Shown here one piece after another: positions 1-8,698 of a DNA stretch of 64,000 bases. A program made the position numbers and the translations under genes. The stretch covers positions 186,001 to 250,000 of the forward strand of contig JAUILU010000004.1 in the NCBI GenBank assembly GCA_030432905.1. Reading direction: 5' to 3'. Below the pieces are notes generated by a model. That model had not been told where the DNA came from. It did no database searches and was given only the letters and a program-made list of their open reading frames with translations. The stretch is from Phycisphaerae bacterium. GTDB taxonomy: Bacteria > Planctomycetota > Phycisphaerae > Phycisphaerales > UBA1924. The first letter of the stretch is position 1; every line of letters starts with the position of its first letter.

Positions 1-98
1 CAGCTGCCGGTAAGGAACGCGAGATCGTCGGCCTGGACAGCCTCGGTCTGGGGCCCGCCGAGGTACGAAGCAACTGCGAGCGAAACAGCAAAGAGCAT
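1..98 (-). CDS. Partial secreted protein, N-terminus only
   Basis: This is the first 32 codons of a minus-strand gene that runs off the left edge. An ATG at 98 follows an AAAGGTG ribosome-binding site. The peptide starts with a short hydrophobic stretch (MLFAVSLAVASYLGG) that could be a signal peptide. It then reads DDLAFLTGS, which resembles the start of small lipocalin-like or DUF6265-like proteins that open with LxxLxGxW. It lies 24 bases downstream of the VOC-fold gene on the same strand, so the two are probably co-transcribed. Function is unknown because almost all of the protein is missing. Confidence 0.5.
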   Translation of the reverse strand, partial: MLFAVSLAVASYLGGPQTEAVQADDLAFLTGS

Positions 99-122
99 GT
101 CAACACCTTTCTCGTCGTGAGT

Positions 123-506
123 TCAGCAGCCGCCGGTTTGCAGCGACTGCGCCAGCATAAACGGGTTGCTGTCGGGATCAAAGAACGTTGCCAGCTTCAC
201 AAGGCCGTCGATCGTTTGTGTCGGGCCGTCGAACCGGACGTCCTTCGATTCCATGAGCGACCGGGCGGCGTCGATGTCCACAACCCCGAACGTCGGCACG
301 CAGCCCGCCGAGCCCTTGGCGTTCTCGACCTGGCTCAGGCCGATCTGCAGGCCCTCGGTCTTGGTCGCAAGCTCGCACCAGCCGATCTCGTCGACCTTGT
401 AGAGAAGATCCAAACCCAGAACGTCCTGATACCAGGCGATGGACGCATCGATGTTGGAGACCTGGATCGCGACGGTGACGTCGCCGGCGTACTGGATTGA
501 GGACAT
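123..506 (-). CDS. VOC (glyoxalase/bleomycin-resistance fold) family protein
   Basis: A 127-residue protein with the vicinal-oxygen-chelate pattern: a beta strand with VAIQVSNID, then the helix ASIAWYQDVLGLDLLY, and a closing strand FFDPDSNPFMLAQ. Family members include glyoxalase I, extradiol dioxygenases and drug-binding proteins. The usual C-terminal metal-binding Glu after DPDGN is replaced (DPDSNPFML), so a metal-dependent enzyme is not assured. The ATG at 506 was chosen over the longer frame because it follows a good AAGGAG site. It is divergent from the HxlR-type regulator at 585, which probably controls it through the palindrome between them. The substrate cannot be named. Confidence 0.85.
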   Translation of the reverse strand: MSSIQYAGDVTVAIQVSNIDASIAWYQDVLGLDLLYKVDEIGWCELATKTEGLQIGLSQVENAKGSAGCVPTFGVVDIDAARSLMESKDVRFDGPTQTIDGLVKLATFFDPDSNPFMLAQSLQTGGC

Positions 507-543
507 GGTGTGTGCTCCTTGGTGCGAGGGGTTGAAACGAATT

Positions 544-558
544 GTATAGCTACTATAC
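544..558. promoter_or_regulatory. Perfect inverted repeat, candidate HxlR operator
   Basis: GTATAG-CTA-CTATAC is a perfect 6-bp inverted repeat with a 3-bp spacer in the 78-bp gap between the divergent VOC gene and the HxlR-family gene. The AT-rich stretch stands out in GC-rich DNA. Winged-helix HxlR proteins commonly bind short AT-rich dyads near their own promoters, so this is the likely operator for both genes. This is inference from position and symmetry only. Confidence 0.55.
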
Positions 559-584
559 TTTCTATATTCCTGCCCCGCAAGCCC

Positions 585-1133
585 ATGAGCACTCCGACCG
601 CAGACAAGCTGATCAGGCTCTTCCACCGCAAGTGGTCGGTGCCGATGCTCGCCGAGCTTTCACGAGGCGGTGGATCGCGGGTGGTTGTCCTGCAGAACAC
701 GCTCGGCGCAAGCCCCGCAGCGGTCCGGCAGACGCTCGACCACCTGATCTCGATGAATCTCGCAACCCCGAACCCGGGCTACGGGCACCCGCTCCGCCCC
801 GAGTACATCCTGACCGAAGAGGGCAAAGCCGTCGCCGACGCGTGCGCACGCATCCAGAGCTCAAGCGATCGGCTCGGGCTTGGGGGCCTCGTCGGCAGGA
901 AGTGGACGCTCCCGATTCTCTGGACACTGAACCATGAGCCGCTGCGGTTCGGCGAGATCACAGGCCTGGCACGCCCGATCACCGACCGCGCACTCTCGCA
1001 ATCGCTTGTTCAGCTTCAGGACGCCGAGCTTGTGCGGGTCGATCTGCTCGACACGCGCCCGCCCGCGAATCTTTACGGCCTGGCCCGGCGCGCGCGCGCG
1101 ATCGCCGACGCCCTCGCAGACATCGCGGCGTAA
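585..1133 (+). CDS. Tandem-domain HxlR-family winged-helix regulator
   Basis: A 182-residue DNA-binding protein in which two HxlR-like winged-helix units can be read in one chain. The first starts at FHRKWSVPMLAEL and the second at VGRKWTLPILWTL. Each continues with a recognition-helix-like segment (SPAAVRQTLDHLISMNL; TDRALSQSLVQLQDAELV) and a wing. Ordinary HxlR proteins are about 110 residues with one unit and act as dimers, so this one may be a single-chain pseudo-dimer. No cysteine is present, so cysteine-based redox sensing as in YodB-type proteins is unlikely. The ATG at 585 was preferred because the longer frame runs through the operator region. It probably regulates the divergent VOC gene. 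Confidence 0.8.
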   Translation: MSTPTADKLIRLFHRKWSVPMLAELSRGGGSRVVVLQNTLGASPAAVRQTLDHLISMNLATPNPGYGHPLRPEYILTEEGKAVADACARIQSSSDRLGLGGLVGRKWTLPILWTLNHEPLRFGEITGLARPITDRALSQSLVQLQDAELVRVDLLDTRPPANLYGLARRARAIADALADIAA

Positions 1134-1142
1134 CTTACCGAT

Positions 1143-2735
1143 TCAATCCTCGAAGAAATCGTCCGCGTTCATCTCGCCCGACGCCTCGGCCCAGTCCATG
1201 TCGTTGAACAGCGGCGTGTCGTCGGTCGCAAGATCGATCTCGATCGCGCCCTGCTTGGCGGGCAGCATCCGCTCGTCCGACTGCGTGTCGTAGCCCTGCG
1301 CCTTGCCGGCCTTCCGGCTCCGCGCTTTGATGCGAAGACGGATGGGTACTTCCCCGAACGGGAGTTCCTCGCGGATGCGGTTCATCAGGAATCGCTGATA
1401 CATCGGGCTGAACAGGTCGGGCTTGTTCACGACAAGCGTGATCGTCGGCGGGAGCGTCCCGGTCTGTGCGGCGTAGTAGATCTTGGCGACCGCGCCAAGC
1501 TTGCTCGACGGGCCACGCTCGTGCACCAGCTTCTCGAAGAAGCGGTTGAGCTCGCCAGTGCCGACGCGCTGGCGTGACTGCTCGGCGAGTTCGCCCGCAA
1601 GCTCGATGACTTCGCGCACGTTCGTGCCCTGTGTTGCGCTCATGAACGCGACGGGCGCGAAGCTCAGGCCCTTGAGAGCCGTCCGCAGGTACGCCTCGTA
1701 GTCGGCGGTCCCGACGGGCGTGCCCTTGCGTCCGATCGTTCCCTCGACCGCGTCCCACTTGTTTATGACGATCACCACGGGCGTGCCCTGCTCGATGATC
1801 ATGCTGGCAAGCTGGTTGTCCACGTGACTCAGGCGTTCGGTCGCATCAACCATGAACAGAGCCGCGTGCGCCCGGCGGAGCGAGCGTTCCAGCCGATCGA
1901 GCGCAAACCACTCGACGCGCCCCGAGAACGAGCTCTTTTTCCGAAGTCCAGCGGTGTCGATCGCGGTGACGGATTTGCCGTCGTACTCGAAGCGAACATC
2001 AACCGCGTCGCGCGTTGTGCCGGCGATCTCGCTGACGATCACACGCGGCTCGCCCGCAAGATGATTAATGAGCGTGCTCTTACCCGCGTTGCGCTTGCCG
2101 ACGATGGCGAGCTTGAGATCGGTCGGCAGCTCGGGCGTGTTCTCGAAGTCTTTGATGAGCCCGTACAGTCGATCGAGCAGGTCCCGGCGGAGGTAGTTGT
2201 TGAGCGAGCCGATCATGAGCGGCTCACCGAAGCCGAGGCCCGAAAGCTCGTAGCCGTGCGCTTCCCACTTCGGCCCGTCGATCTTTGTGGCGACCATGAC
2301 CACGGGGACGGGCTTCTTGCCGTCGCCCTGCTCTCTGCCGAATTTCTGTTCGCGGAGCATCTTGGCGATCTCTTCGTCGCGCGGCGTGATGCCGACCTGC
2401 GCGTCGATCGCGAACAGCACAAGGTCCGCGGTCGCCACGGCCTGGCCGATCTGCCACTCGATCTGCTCGGTGAGCTGGGTCAGGTCCTTGCCCGCGTCGT
2501 CGAAGCGTTGCCCGTCCGCGACGTATACGCCGAAGCCGCCCGTGTCGATGATCTCGGCCTCGCGTTCGGGGCCGTCGCCGTCGGGCGCTTCGAGCTTGAC
2601 GATGACGCTGACCCGGTCGCGGGTGACGCCCGGCATGTCGTCCACGATCGACACCTTCTCCCGGGCCAACAGGTTGACGAGAGAGCTTTTGCCGACGTTG
2701 GGTCGGCCGACGATGGCGATGCGTGGCAGGGACAT
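1143..2735 (-). CDS. der: Ribosome-assembly GTPase Der (EngA)
   Basis: Der has two consecutive GTPase domains and a C-terminal KH-like domain and acts in maturation of the 50S ribosomal subunit. The first P-loop is GRPNVGKSS near residue 10 and the second is GKRNAGKST near residue 213. The DTGG and DTAG switch motifs and NKWD in the second domain are visible. The first domain has TKID in place of the usual NKxD, a mild deviation. The KH-like part follows, ending in an acidic tail rich in D and E. At 530 residues it is somewhat longer than typical Der. The ATG at 2735 is preferred over a TTG two codons upstream. Confidence 0.95.
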   Translation of the reverse strand: MSLPRIAIVGRPNVGKSSLVNLLAREKVSIVDDMPGVTRDRVSVIVKLEAPDGDGPEREAEIIDTGGFGVYVADGQRFDDAGKDLTQLTEQIEWQIGQAVATADLVLFAIDAQVGITPRDEEIAKMLREQKFGREQGDGKKPVPVVMVATKIDGPKWEAHGYELSGLGFGEPLMIGSLNNYLRRDLLDRLYGLIKDFENTPELPTDLKLAIVGKRNAGKSTLINHLAGEPRVIVSEIAGTTRDAVDVRFEYDGKSVTAIDTAGLRKKSSFSGRVEWFALDRLERSLRRAHAALFMVDATERLSHVDNQLASMIIEQGTPVVIVINKWDAVEGTIGRKGTPVGTADYEAYLRTALKGLSFAPVAFMSATQGTNVREVIELAGELAEQSRQRVGTGELNRFFEKLVHERGPSSKLGAVAKIYYAAQTGTLPPTITLVVNKPDLFSPMYQRFLMNRIREELPFGEVPIRLRIKARSRKAGKAQGYDTQSDERMLPAKQGAIEIDLATDDTPLFNDMDWAEASGEMNADDFFED

Positions 2736-2776
2736 AACCAATGGTAGGTGTGGCCCGAGGCCTGTACTATCCAGAG

Positions 2777-4132
2777 ATGACCCTACGACTCATCATTTCC
2801 TCGCTCATCGCCCAGTCGTTGCTGGCCCCGCCCCTGGAAGCGATGCAGCCAGACGACCTCGCCAAGGACGTTGCCGAGCGGGCGGTCCGGGTGATGTCGA
2901 TCGATCCGACGCTCGACGGCGACGACTTCGCCGACCTGATGCCGCTCAAAGAAGCCATCGGCGAAGCGCGGGTTGTCTGGCTCGGCGAGCAGAGCCACGG
3001 CGAGGGCGCGGCGTTCCTCGCAAAGGGTCGTCTTGTCAGATTTCTCCACGAAGAGATGGGCTTCGATGTCCTTGTGTGGGAAGCCGGACTTGCCAGCGCT
3101 CCGCTCGTGGACGAGGCGATGAAGGACCCGCAGCTCACGGCGTTCGAGGCCGCCGAGCAGAGCGTGTTTCCGATCTGGTCGCTCGCAGTTCAGGTGCACC
3201 CGACGCTCGATTACGTCAAAGCGAGCCAGACCAGCGACTCGCCGATCACCAGCGCGGGCATGGATGCGCAGCTCACCGGCATGCGTGGAGGCCGTGCACT
3301 CGAACGGCTCGTCGAAGATCTGTACGCGCCAACGGACTCGATGCCCGCAGACGTGCTCGGCTTTGAAACATCGAAGAGGGTTTTCTGGACAACCCAGACG
3401 ATCGAATCAGCCGACTCGCTCATCGACGATCTGCAACACACACAAAGCCTCATCGAAACCGACAAAAAACTTCTTGAAGCGCACCACGAGTCGTGGCGGA
3501 TCGAGTTTGTCGAACGCGCGATCGGCGATGCGATCTCTTTCATTCGAGCACGACGCGCGGTGATCGCCAACAACGGCAACGCGATGGGGATCGATCCAGA
3601 CCTGCTCAACGATCGGGATCGACGCATGGGAGACAACATCGTCTTCCTCGCCAACAAGGTGTACCCCGATCGGAAGCTGATCTGGGCCGCGACGTTTCAC
3701 GGCATCTACGACCTCCCCGAAATCACCTACAACTCTCAGCCCGGCATGTACGCAACGATTTACGCCGCGGGCATGACAGCGCACCGCGAATTGGGCGACG
3801 ATCTGTACCACATCGCGTTCGCGGCGGAGAACGGGACGGTAGGCAACGTATTCGGCAGGTCGCGCAGAGTGCTCCCGCCCAAGCCCGCCGGCTCGTACGA
3901 GCACCTGCTCGGTGAGATCGAGCACCCGTTCCTGTTCCTTGATCTGCGTGGGCTGCCGGACAAACACTGGCTCCGGTCAGAAACGGTCATGGCGCCGCTC
4001 GGCAACGAGCCGATGTCCGCCATCTGGCCCGATCAGTTCGACGCAGTCTTCTCGATCGAGACCGAGTTCCCCGCATCACGCACCGAGTTGCACCCGGAGG
4101 ACGCGGTTGTGACCGTGGAGCGTTCGCCCTGA
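2777..4132 (+). CDS. Erythromycin-esterase-like exported protein
   Basis: A 451-residue protein of the erythromycin-esterase-like superfamily (PF05139 type). Seen motifs include the N-terminal core VVWLGEQSHG at about residues 66-75, then FDVLVWEAG, and later an ATFHGIYDLPE segment. The family includes EreA/EreB macrolide hydrolases but most members have no known substrate, so a resistance role should not be assumed. The N-terminus (MTLRLIISSLIAQSLLAPPLEA) looks like a signal peptide, suggesting export. The ATG at 2777 was chosen because it begins that signal. Its TGA overlaps the miaA start by one base, so the two are probably translated from one message. Confidence 0.8.
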   Translation: MTLRLIISSLIAQSLLAPPLEAMQPDDLAKDVAERAVRVMSIDPTLDGDDFADLMPLKEAIGEARVVWLGEQSHGEGAAFLAKGRLVRFLHEEMGFDVLVWEAGLASAPLVDEAMKDPQLTAFEAAEQSVFPIWSLAVQVHPTLDYVKASQTSDSPITSAGMDAQLTGMRGGRALERLVEDLYAPTDSMPADVLGFETSKRVFWTTQTIESADSLIDDLQHTQSLIETDKKLLEAHHESWRIEFVERAIGDAISFIRARRAVIANNGNAMGIDPDLLNDRDRRMGDNIVFLANKVYPDRKLIWAATFHGIYDLPEITYNSQPGMYATIYAAGMTAHRELGDDLYHIAFAAENGTVGNVFGRSRRVLPPKPAGSYEHLLGEIEHPFLFLDLRGLPDKHWLRSETVMAPLGNEPMSAIWPDQFDAVFSIETEFPASRTELHPEDAVVTVERSP

Positions 4133-5073
4133 TGCCGACGAAGTACCCAGTCATCTGCGGCCCGACCGCCGGGGGGAAGTCTTCTCTCGCGATGGGTGTC
4201 GCGCGCCGGCTCAAAGAGATGGGCCACGACGCTGAACTGGTCTCCGCCGACGCGTATCAGGTGTACCAGCACATGGACATCGGGACCGCAAAGCCTGAGC
4301 CGGCCGAGCTTGCCGAGTTCCCCCACCACCTGATCGACGCGGTCGAACCCGAGGAACCTTTCACGCTAGCGCAGTGGCTCGAACGAGCCGAGGCCGCGAT
4401 CGACGACATCAAGAATCGGGGCGCGGTGCCCATCGTGGTCGGCGGCACTCACCTCTACATCAAGTCGCTCATGGACGGCCTGTTCCAAGGCCCAGAACCC
4501 GACCCCGCGATCCGCGAAGCACTCCGAGCTCTGCCGACGGCTGAGCTTCGCGCCGAGCTGGAGCGGGTCGATCCCGAAGCCGCGGCACGCATCCATCCCA
4601 ACGACGAGCGGCGGACGATCCGGGCACTGGAAGTCTTCCGGCAGACGGGCCAGACGATCAGCAGCTTGCAGACCCAGTGGGACGCCGAGCACCCCCGCGA
4701 TCCGGGCAGGTTCCTGGTGGTGCTCAACTGGGAAGCCGCGGCGATCAACACGCGGATCAACGCGCGGGTCAGAGAGATGAAAGCCCAGGGCCTGATCGCC
4801 GAGGTTCGGGCGCTGCACGACGCGGGTCGGCTCGGCCCCACCGCCCGCGAAGCGCTCGGGTACAAGCAGCTTCTCGCTCACTTTGCCGGCCGATGCACCG
4901 AGGACGAGGCGATCGAGCAGATCAAAATCGAGACCCGACGATTTGCCAAAAACCAAAGAACCTGGCTCCGTCGGCTGCAATCGACGCCGGGAAGCGTGGC
5001 CCTCTCGCCTGCTGAATCGGACCCGGGCAAAATGACACAAATCGTTATTGATTCAATGTTTACAACTCAATAA
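4132..5073 (+). CDS. miaA: tRNA dimethylallyltransferase MiaA
   Basis: MiaA transfers a dimethylallyl group to N6 of A37 in tRNAs that read UNN codons, the first step toward ms2i6A. The 313-residue protein has the P-loop GPTAGGKSS at residues 10-18, the SADAYQVY and DIGTAKP substrate motifs, the HHLID motif, VVGGTHLYIKSL, and NDERRTIRALEVF, all in the expected order. Length is normal. The start codon overlaps the stop of the upstream esterase-like gene by one base, indicating translational coupling. The dimethylallyl donor ties it to the isoprenoid pathway, of which ispE appears at the right edge of the window. Confidence 0.96.
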   Translation: MPTKYPVICGPTAGGKSSLAMGVARRLKEMGHDAELVSADAYQVYQHMDIGTAKPEPAELAEFPHHLIDAVEPEEPFTLAQWLERAEAAIDDIKNRGAVPIVVGGTHLYIKSLMDGLFQGPEPDPAIREALRALPTAELRAELERVDPEAAARIHPNDERRTIRALEVFRQTGQTISSLQTQWDAEHPRDPGRFLVVLNWEAAAINTRINARVREMKAQGLIAEVRALHDAGRLGPTAREALGYKQLLAHFAGRCTEDEAIEQIKIETRRFAKNQRTWLRRLQSTPGSVALSPAESDPGKMTQIVIDSMFTTQ

Positions 5074-5157
5074 CCAACCGCTTCTTGTGGCTGTTGGGAA
5101 ATATTCGGGTCGCACAAAGGCTTGACTCGGGCTGGCGAAGCCGGTTTCGTCAGACCG

Positions 5158-5193
5158 ATCGGGTACACGAGGGCTTGTTGGCCCGCACCCGAT
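5158..5193 (+). other. Two-step hairpin in the topA leader
   Basis: ATCGGGT (5158-5164) pairs with ACCCGAT (5187-5193), and inside it GGGC (5171-5174) pairs with GCCC (5181-5184) around a TTGTTG loop. It lies about 45 bases before the topA start in a 165-bp gap. There is no U-run, so it is not a standard terminator of miaA. It may be a leader structure of the topA message or a factor-dependent stop. Function is not shown by the sequence. Confidence 0.35.
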
Positions 5194-5238
5194 GACCCCA
5201 GTCCCTAAGAGCCGCCGGCGGAGATTTGGTTTACCTGC

Positions 5239-8001
5239 ATGGCCAAAAAGACCACGAAGAAATCGACGACCAAGAAGACCGCCAAGAAGACCTCTAAAAA
5301 GGTTTCGGGCCGCAAGCCCGCGGGCCGGGGCAAGGGCCTCGGGTACAAGAAGGGCGACGCCTCGGGCAAGAGCCTGGTGATCGTCGAATCCCCCGCCAAG
5401 GCCAAAACCATTAATAAGTACCTCGGGCCGGAGTACGTCGTGCTGGCGAGCGTGGGCCACGTCCGCGATCTGCCGAGCAAGGCGCCCAAGGGTCAGAAGC
5501 AGCCCGTGCCGGGAGTGGATCTCGAAAAGCGTTTCCAACCCTCGTACGAGGTGCTCTCTGGCAAGGAGGCGGTGGTCACGGATCTGAAGAAGGCCGCCAA
5601 GGACGCGATAAGCACCGGCGGCGAGATCTGGTTCGCGACCGACCTCGACCGCGAGGGGGAAGCCATCGCGTGGCACCTCGCGGAAGAACTCGGCGTTGAC
5701 ACCAAGACCGCCAAGCGCGTGATCTTCGGCTCGATCACCAAGGCCTCCATCAACGAGGCGTTCAAGAACCCGCACGCGATCGACATCGACCGCGTCAACG
5801 CGCAGCAGGCCCGCCGGATCCTCGACCGGATCGTGGGCTACCAGGTGTCGCCGCTGCTCTGGAAGAAGGTCGCGCGGGGGCTGAGCGCCGGGCGCGTGCA
5901 GTCGGTCGCGGTTCGGCTCGTCGTCGAGCGCGAGCAGGCGATCGACGCGTTCATCCCCGACGAGAACTGGCAGGTCACCGGGTGCTTCTCGCTCGATGAA
6001 GCCGCGGCGAAGAAGCTCGGCGCACAATGGGCCGAACTGCTCGCAGAACGCGACTCCAAAAACAACGGCCCGACCATCAAACGCCAGAACGAATGGCTCG
6101 CAAGCAACGACGCGATCAAAGCCGAGCTGGTCGAGTTCGAGGGCAAGAAGTTCGACATCTCCGCGCCGGGCAAGGCAGAGGGCGATGCCGAGGACCTGAC
6201 GGGCAAGGTCGAAGAGATCATCAAGCTCGCGGGTCTGACGAAAGTCGAATCCGATGTCACTTTCGACGAACGTGCCAAAGGCCCGGCCAAGTGGAAGCGC
6301 ACGATCACCGGTGTCGCGGACACATCGGTCAGCTACTCGATCGACAAGATCGAAACCAAGCGGACCAAGTCACGCCCCTCGGCGCCGTTTATCACCTCGA
6401 CGCTCCAGCAGCAGGCGTCCAACCGCATCGGGTTCGGCGCCAAACGCACCATGGGCGCGGCTCAGGGTCTCTACGAGGGTGTCAACATCCCGGGCGAGGG
6501 CCCGGTTGGTCTGATCACCTACATGCGTACCGACTCGACGTTCATCGCGCCCGAAGCGATCAACTCGGTCCGCTCGTACATCGACAAGACCTTCGGCGAC
6601 GACTACCTCCCCGAGAAACCGAACTACTACACCACGAGCAACAAGGGCGCGCAGGAAGCGCACGAGGCGATCCGCCCGACGGACCCGATGCGCACGCCGG
6701 ACATGGTCAAGAAGTCGCTGACCGAGGACCAATTCAAGGTTTACAAGCTCATCTGGGAACGATTCGTGTCGAGCCAGATGACCCCAGCGCAGTGGGACGC
6801 GACTTCAGTCTTCATCAAAGGCGGCACCGACAGCTCGCGCCCCGTCACGTTCAAAGCCGGCGGCCGAATCCTCGTCTTCGACGGGTTCTACCGCGTCACC
6901 GGTGTACCGACTTCCAGCGACGAGCAGACGCTGCCCCAGCTCAAAGAGGGCCAGAACGCCAGCGCGTTCGCGATCGATCCGGTCCAGAAATTCAGCAGCC
7001 CGCCGCCGAGGTACACCGAGGCGAGCCTGATTAAAACGCTCGAATCCGAGGGCATCGGCAGGCCCTCGACGTACGCGTCGATCATCAGCGTCATCCAGGA
7101 CCGCAACTACGTCGAGCAGATCCAGCGCCGATTCCACGCCACCGACCTCGGCGAGGTGGTCACCGCGAAGCTCATCGAAGCTTTCCCGACCATCCTTGAA
7201 CTCGGCTACACGCGCGAGATGGAGCACCAGCTCGACCAGATCGAAGAAGAACACCTCGACTGGATCGAGATGCTCGAGCGCTTCTACGGCCCGTTCGCCG
7301 AGGCTCTCGAAAGGGCGCACGAAGAACTCAAGCACGCCAAGGCCGAGATTGTCCCCGCGCCCGAAGAGTACCGCTGCGAAACGTGCGGCTCGTCGCTCGT
7401 GTACCGCTTCGGGAAGAACGGCAGGTTCCTCAGCTGCTCGACGTACCCGGACTGCAAGTTCGCGGTGCCCTGCGACCGCGAGGGTCGGCCGAAGTTCGCC
7501 GAGTACGTCAACATCGCCTGCCCGGTGACGGGTCGCCCGCTGATCAAGAAGTCTGGCCGGTTCGGCGACTTCCTCGCGACGCCGCTGGAAGAGGGCGAGG
7601 TCGCGGGCGAGGTCGGCGTGATCGTGAACATCGACAAGAAGGGGTTTGCAGCGCCCAAGGCGCCGCCGCCCTTGGAAACGGACATGCCCTGCCCGACGTG
7701 CGAGAGCCCGCTCAACCTGCGCGACGGCGCACGCGGCCCGTGGCTCGGGTGCAGCAGGTTCCCGAAATGCCGGGGCCGAGGCAAATGGTCTGAGCTCGAC
7801 GAAGACCAGCAGAAGAAGCTCGAGCTGGCGCTCAAGAACCACCTCAAGGACAACCCGGTGCCGATCCTGCACACGCTCGACGGCGAGGCGCTGACCGACG
7901 AGAAGGGCAAGCCTCTCTCGGGCGCACCGAAGGTCGCGGATCTTCTGATCGATTCGGAAGAAGAACTCGAACGCCTGATGGGCACCGCGGCATCCGCCTA
8001 A
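5239..8001 (+). CDS. topA: DNA topoisomerase I (type IA)
   Basis: TopA relaxes negative supercoils by passing one DNA strand through a transient break. The 920-residue protein starts with a Lys/Thr-rich tail of about 40 residues, absent from E. coli TopA, that could bind DNA or ribosomes. The TOPRIM domain follows, with IVESPAKAKTI near residue 50 and the metal-binding ATDLDREGEA around D135 and D137. The catalytic tyrosine is Tyr428 in GLITYMRTDST. Two C-terminal C4 zinc fingers begin near C713 (CETCG...CSTYPDC) and C818 (CPTCES...CSRFPKC). The ATG at 5239 gives the basic tail. Confidence 0.96.
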   Translation: MAKKTTKKSTTKKTAKKTSKKVSGRKPAGRGKGLGYKKGDASGKSLVIVESPAKAKTINKYLGPEYVVLASVGHVRDLPSKAPKGQKQPVPGVDLEKRFQPSYEVLSGKEAVVTDLKKAAKDAISTGGEIWFATDLDREGEAIAWHLAEELGVDTKTAKRVIFGSITKASINEAFKNPHAIDIDRVNAQQARRILDRIVGYQVSPLLWKKVARGLSAGRVQSVAVRLVVEREQAIDAFIPDENWQVTGCFSLDEAAAKKLGAQWAELLAERDSKNNGPTIKRQNEWLASNDAIKAELVEFEGKKFDISAPGKAEGDAEDLTGKVEEIIKLAGLTKVESDVTFDERAKGPAKWKRTITGVADTSVSYSIDKIETKRTKSRPSAPFITSTLQQQASNRIGFGAKRTMGAAQGLYEGVNIPGEGPVGLITYMRTDSTFIAPEAINSVRSYIDKTFGDDYLPEKPNYYTTSNKGAQEAHEAIRPTDPMRTPDMVKKSLTEDQFKVYKLIWERFVSSQMTPAQWDATSVFIKGGTDSSRPVTFKAGGRILVFDGFYRVTGVPTSSDEQTLPQLKEGQNASAFAIDPVQKFSSPPPRYTEASLIKTLESEGIGRPSTYASIISVIQDRNYVEQIQRRFHATDLGEVVTAKLIEAFPTILELGYTREMEHQLDQIEEEHLDWIEMLERFYGPFAEALERAHEELKHAKAEIVPAPEEYRCETCGSSLVYRFGKNGRFLSCSTYPDCKFAVPCDREGRPKFAEYVNIACPVTGRPLIKKSGRFGDFLATPLEEGEVAGEVGVIVNIDKKGFAAPKAPPPLETDMPCPTCESPLNLRDGARGPWLGCSRFPKCRGRGKWSELDEDQQKKLELALKNHLKDNPVPILHTLDGEALTDEKGKPLSGAPKVADLLIDSEEELERLMGTAASA

Positions 8002-8013
8002 GACACGAGCCGC

Positions 8014-8634
8014 TTAGTCATCGAGCCAGGTCACCCGGCCGGTCTCGAGGTTGTAGATCGCGCCGACGACTTTGAGGTCGCCTCGCTCGATCGCCTCGGC
8101 CATCACGCTGCTCTGCTCGACGACTTTCTTGACGTTCAGCCTGACGTTCTCCGCGGTCACACGATCAAGCAGTGACTCGTTCGTTGAGGCGATCTCTTCG
8201 TCGCCCTCGACGGAGGCATCGATAGCGGGCCGGACTTTCTCTAGCAGACCGGTCAAGTACCCAAGTTTGGCGCCGTCGAGTGCGCCCATGACCGCGCCGC
8301 AGGAGGTGTGCCCGAGCACAACGACGAGCTTAGAGCCTGCGACCGTGGTGCCGAATTCCATCGAGCCGAGGATGTCGTCGTTGACGATGTTGCCCGCGAC
8401 GCGCGCAACGAAGACGTCGCCGATGAACTGGTCGAACACGATCTCAACGGGGACGCGCGAGTCGATGCAGCCCAGCACGACGGCCTTGGGGTACTGGGCC
8501 TTGGCGGTGGTCTTGGCCAGCGCTTTCCAGTCCTGCTTGATGGACTCTTCTTTGATGAACCGCTCGTTGCCGGCTTTGAGTTCCGCGAGCACCAGCTCGG
8601 GCGTGAGCGCGTCCTGCTTGGCCTTGGTTGGCAT
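8014..8634 (-). CDS. Beta-class carbonic anhydrase
   Basis: Catalyses the reversible hydration of CO2 to bicarbonate. In this 206-residue protein the zinc ligands and catalytic pair are visible: C56, D58 and R60 in CIDSRVP, then H109 and C112 in HTSCGAV. The VARVAGNIV and MEFG motifs of the beta class are also present. No signal peptide is seen, so it is cytosolic. The ATG at 8634 follows an AGGGGA site. It is divergent from the ClC-type channel gene at 8699, separated by only 64 bp, so the two may share a control region; an anion/bicarbonate link is a guess. Confidence 0.95.
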   Translation of the reverse strand: MPTKAKQDALTPELVLAELKAGNERFIKEESIKQDWKALAKTTAKAQYPKAVVLGCIDSRVPVEIVFDQFIGDVFVARVAGNIVNDDILGSMEFGTTVAGSKLVVVLGHTSCGAVMGALDGAKLGYLTGLLEKVRPAIDASVEGDEEIASTNESLLDRVTAENVRLNVKKVVEQSSVMAEAIERGDLKVVGAIYNLETGRVTWLDD

Positions 8635-8698
8635 GGATAGTCCCCTTTCCCGAGAGTTGGAGGGATCTTAGCACGCATCCCCGCGATGCCGACGGCTC

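Noticed and set aside
1824..2747. Plus-strand open frame of 307 codons
   Set aside because: It is antisense to der, which has all family motifs; high GC keeps the opposite frame open.
2777..4132. Macrolide-resistance gene
   Set aside because: The protein belongs to the broad erythromycin-esterase-like superfamily, but it is exported and sits in a housekeeping context; resistance cannot be inferred.
5239..5360. Repetitive Lys/Thr codons as a possible repeat or CRISPR-like array
   Set aside because: The repeats are codon repeats within the basic N-terminal tail of TopA, not spaced direct repeats.
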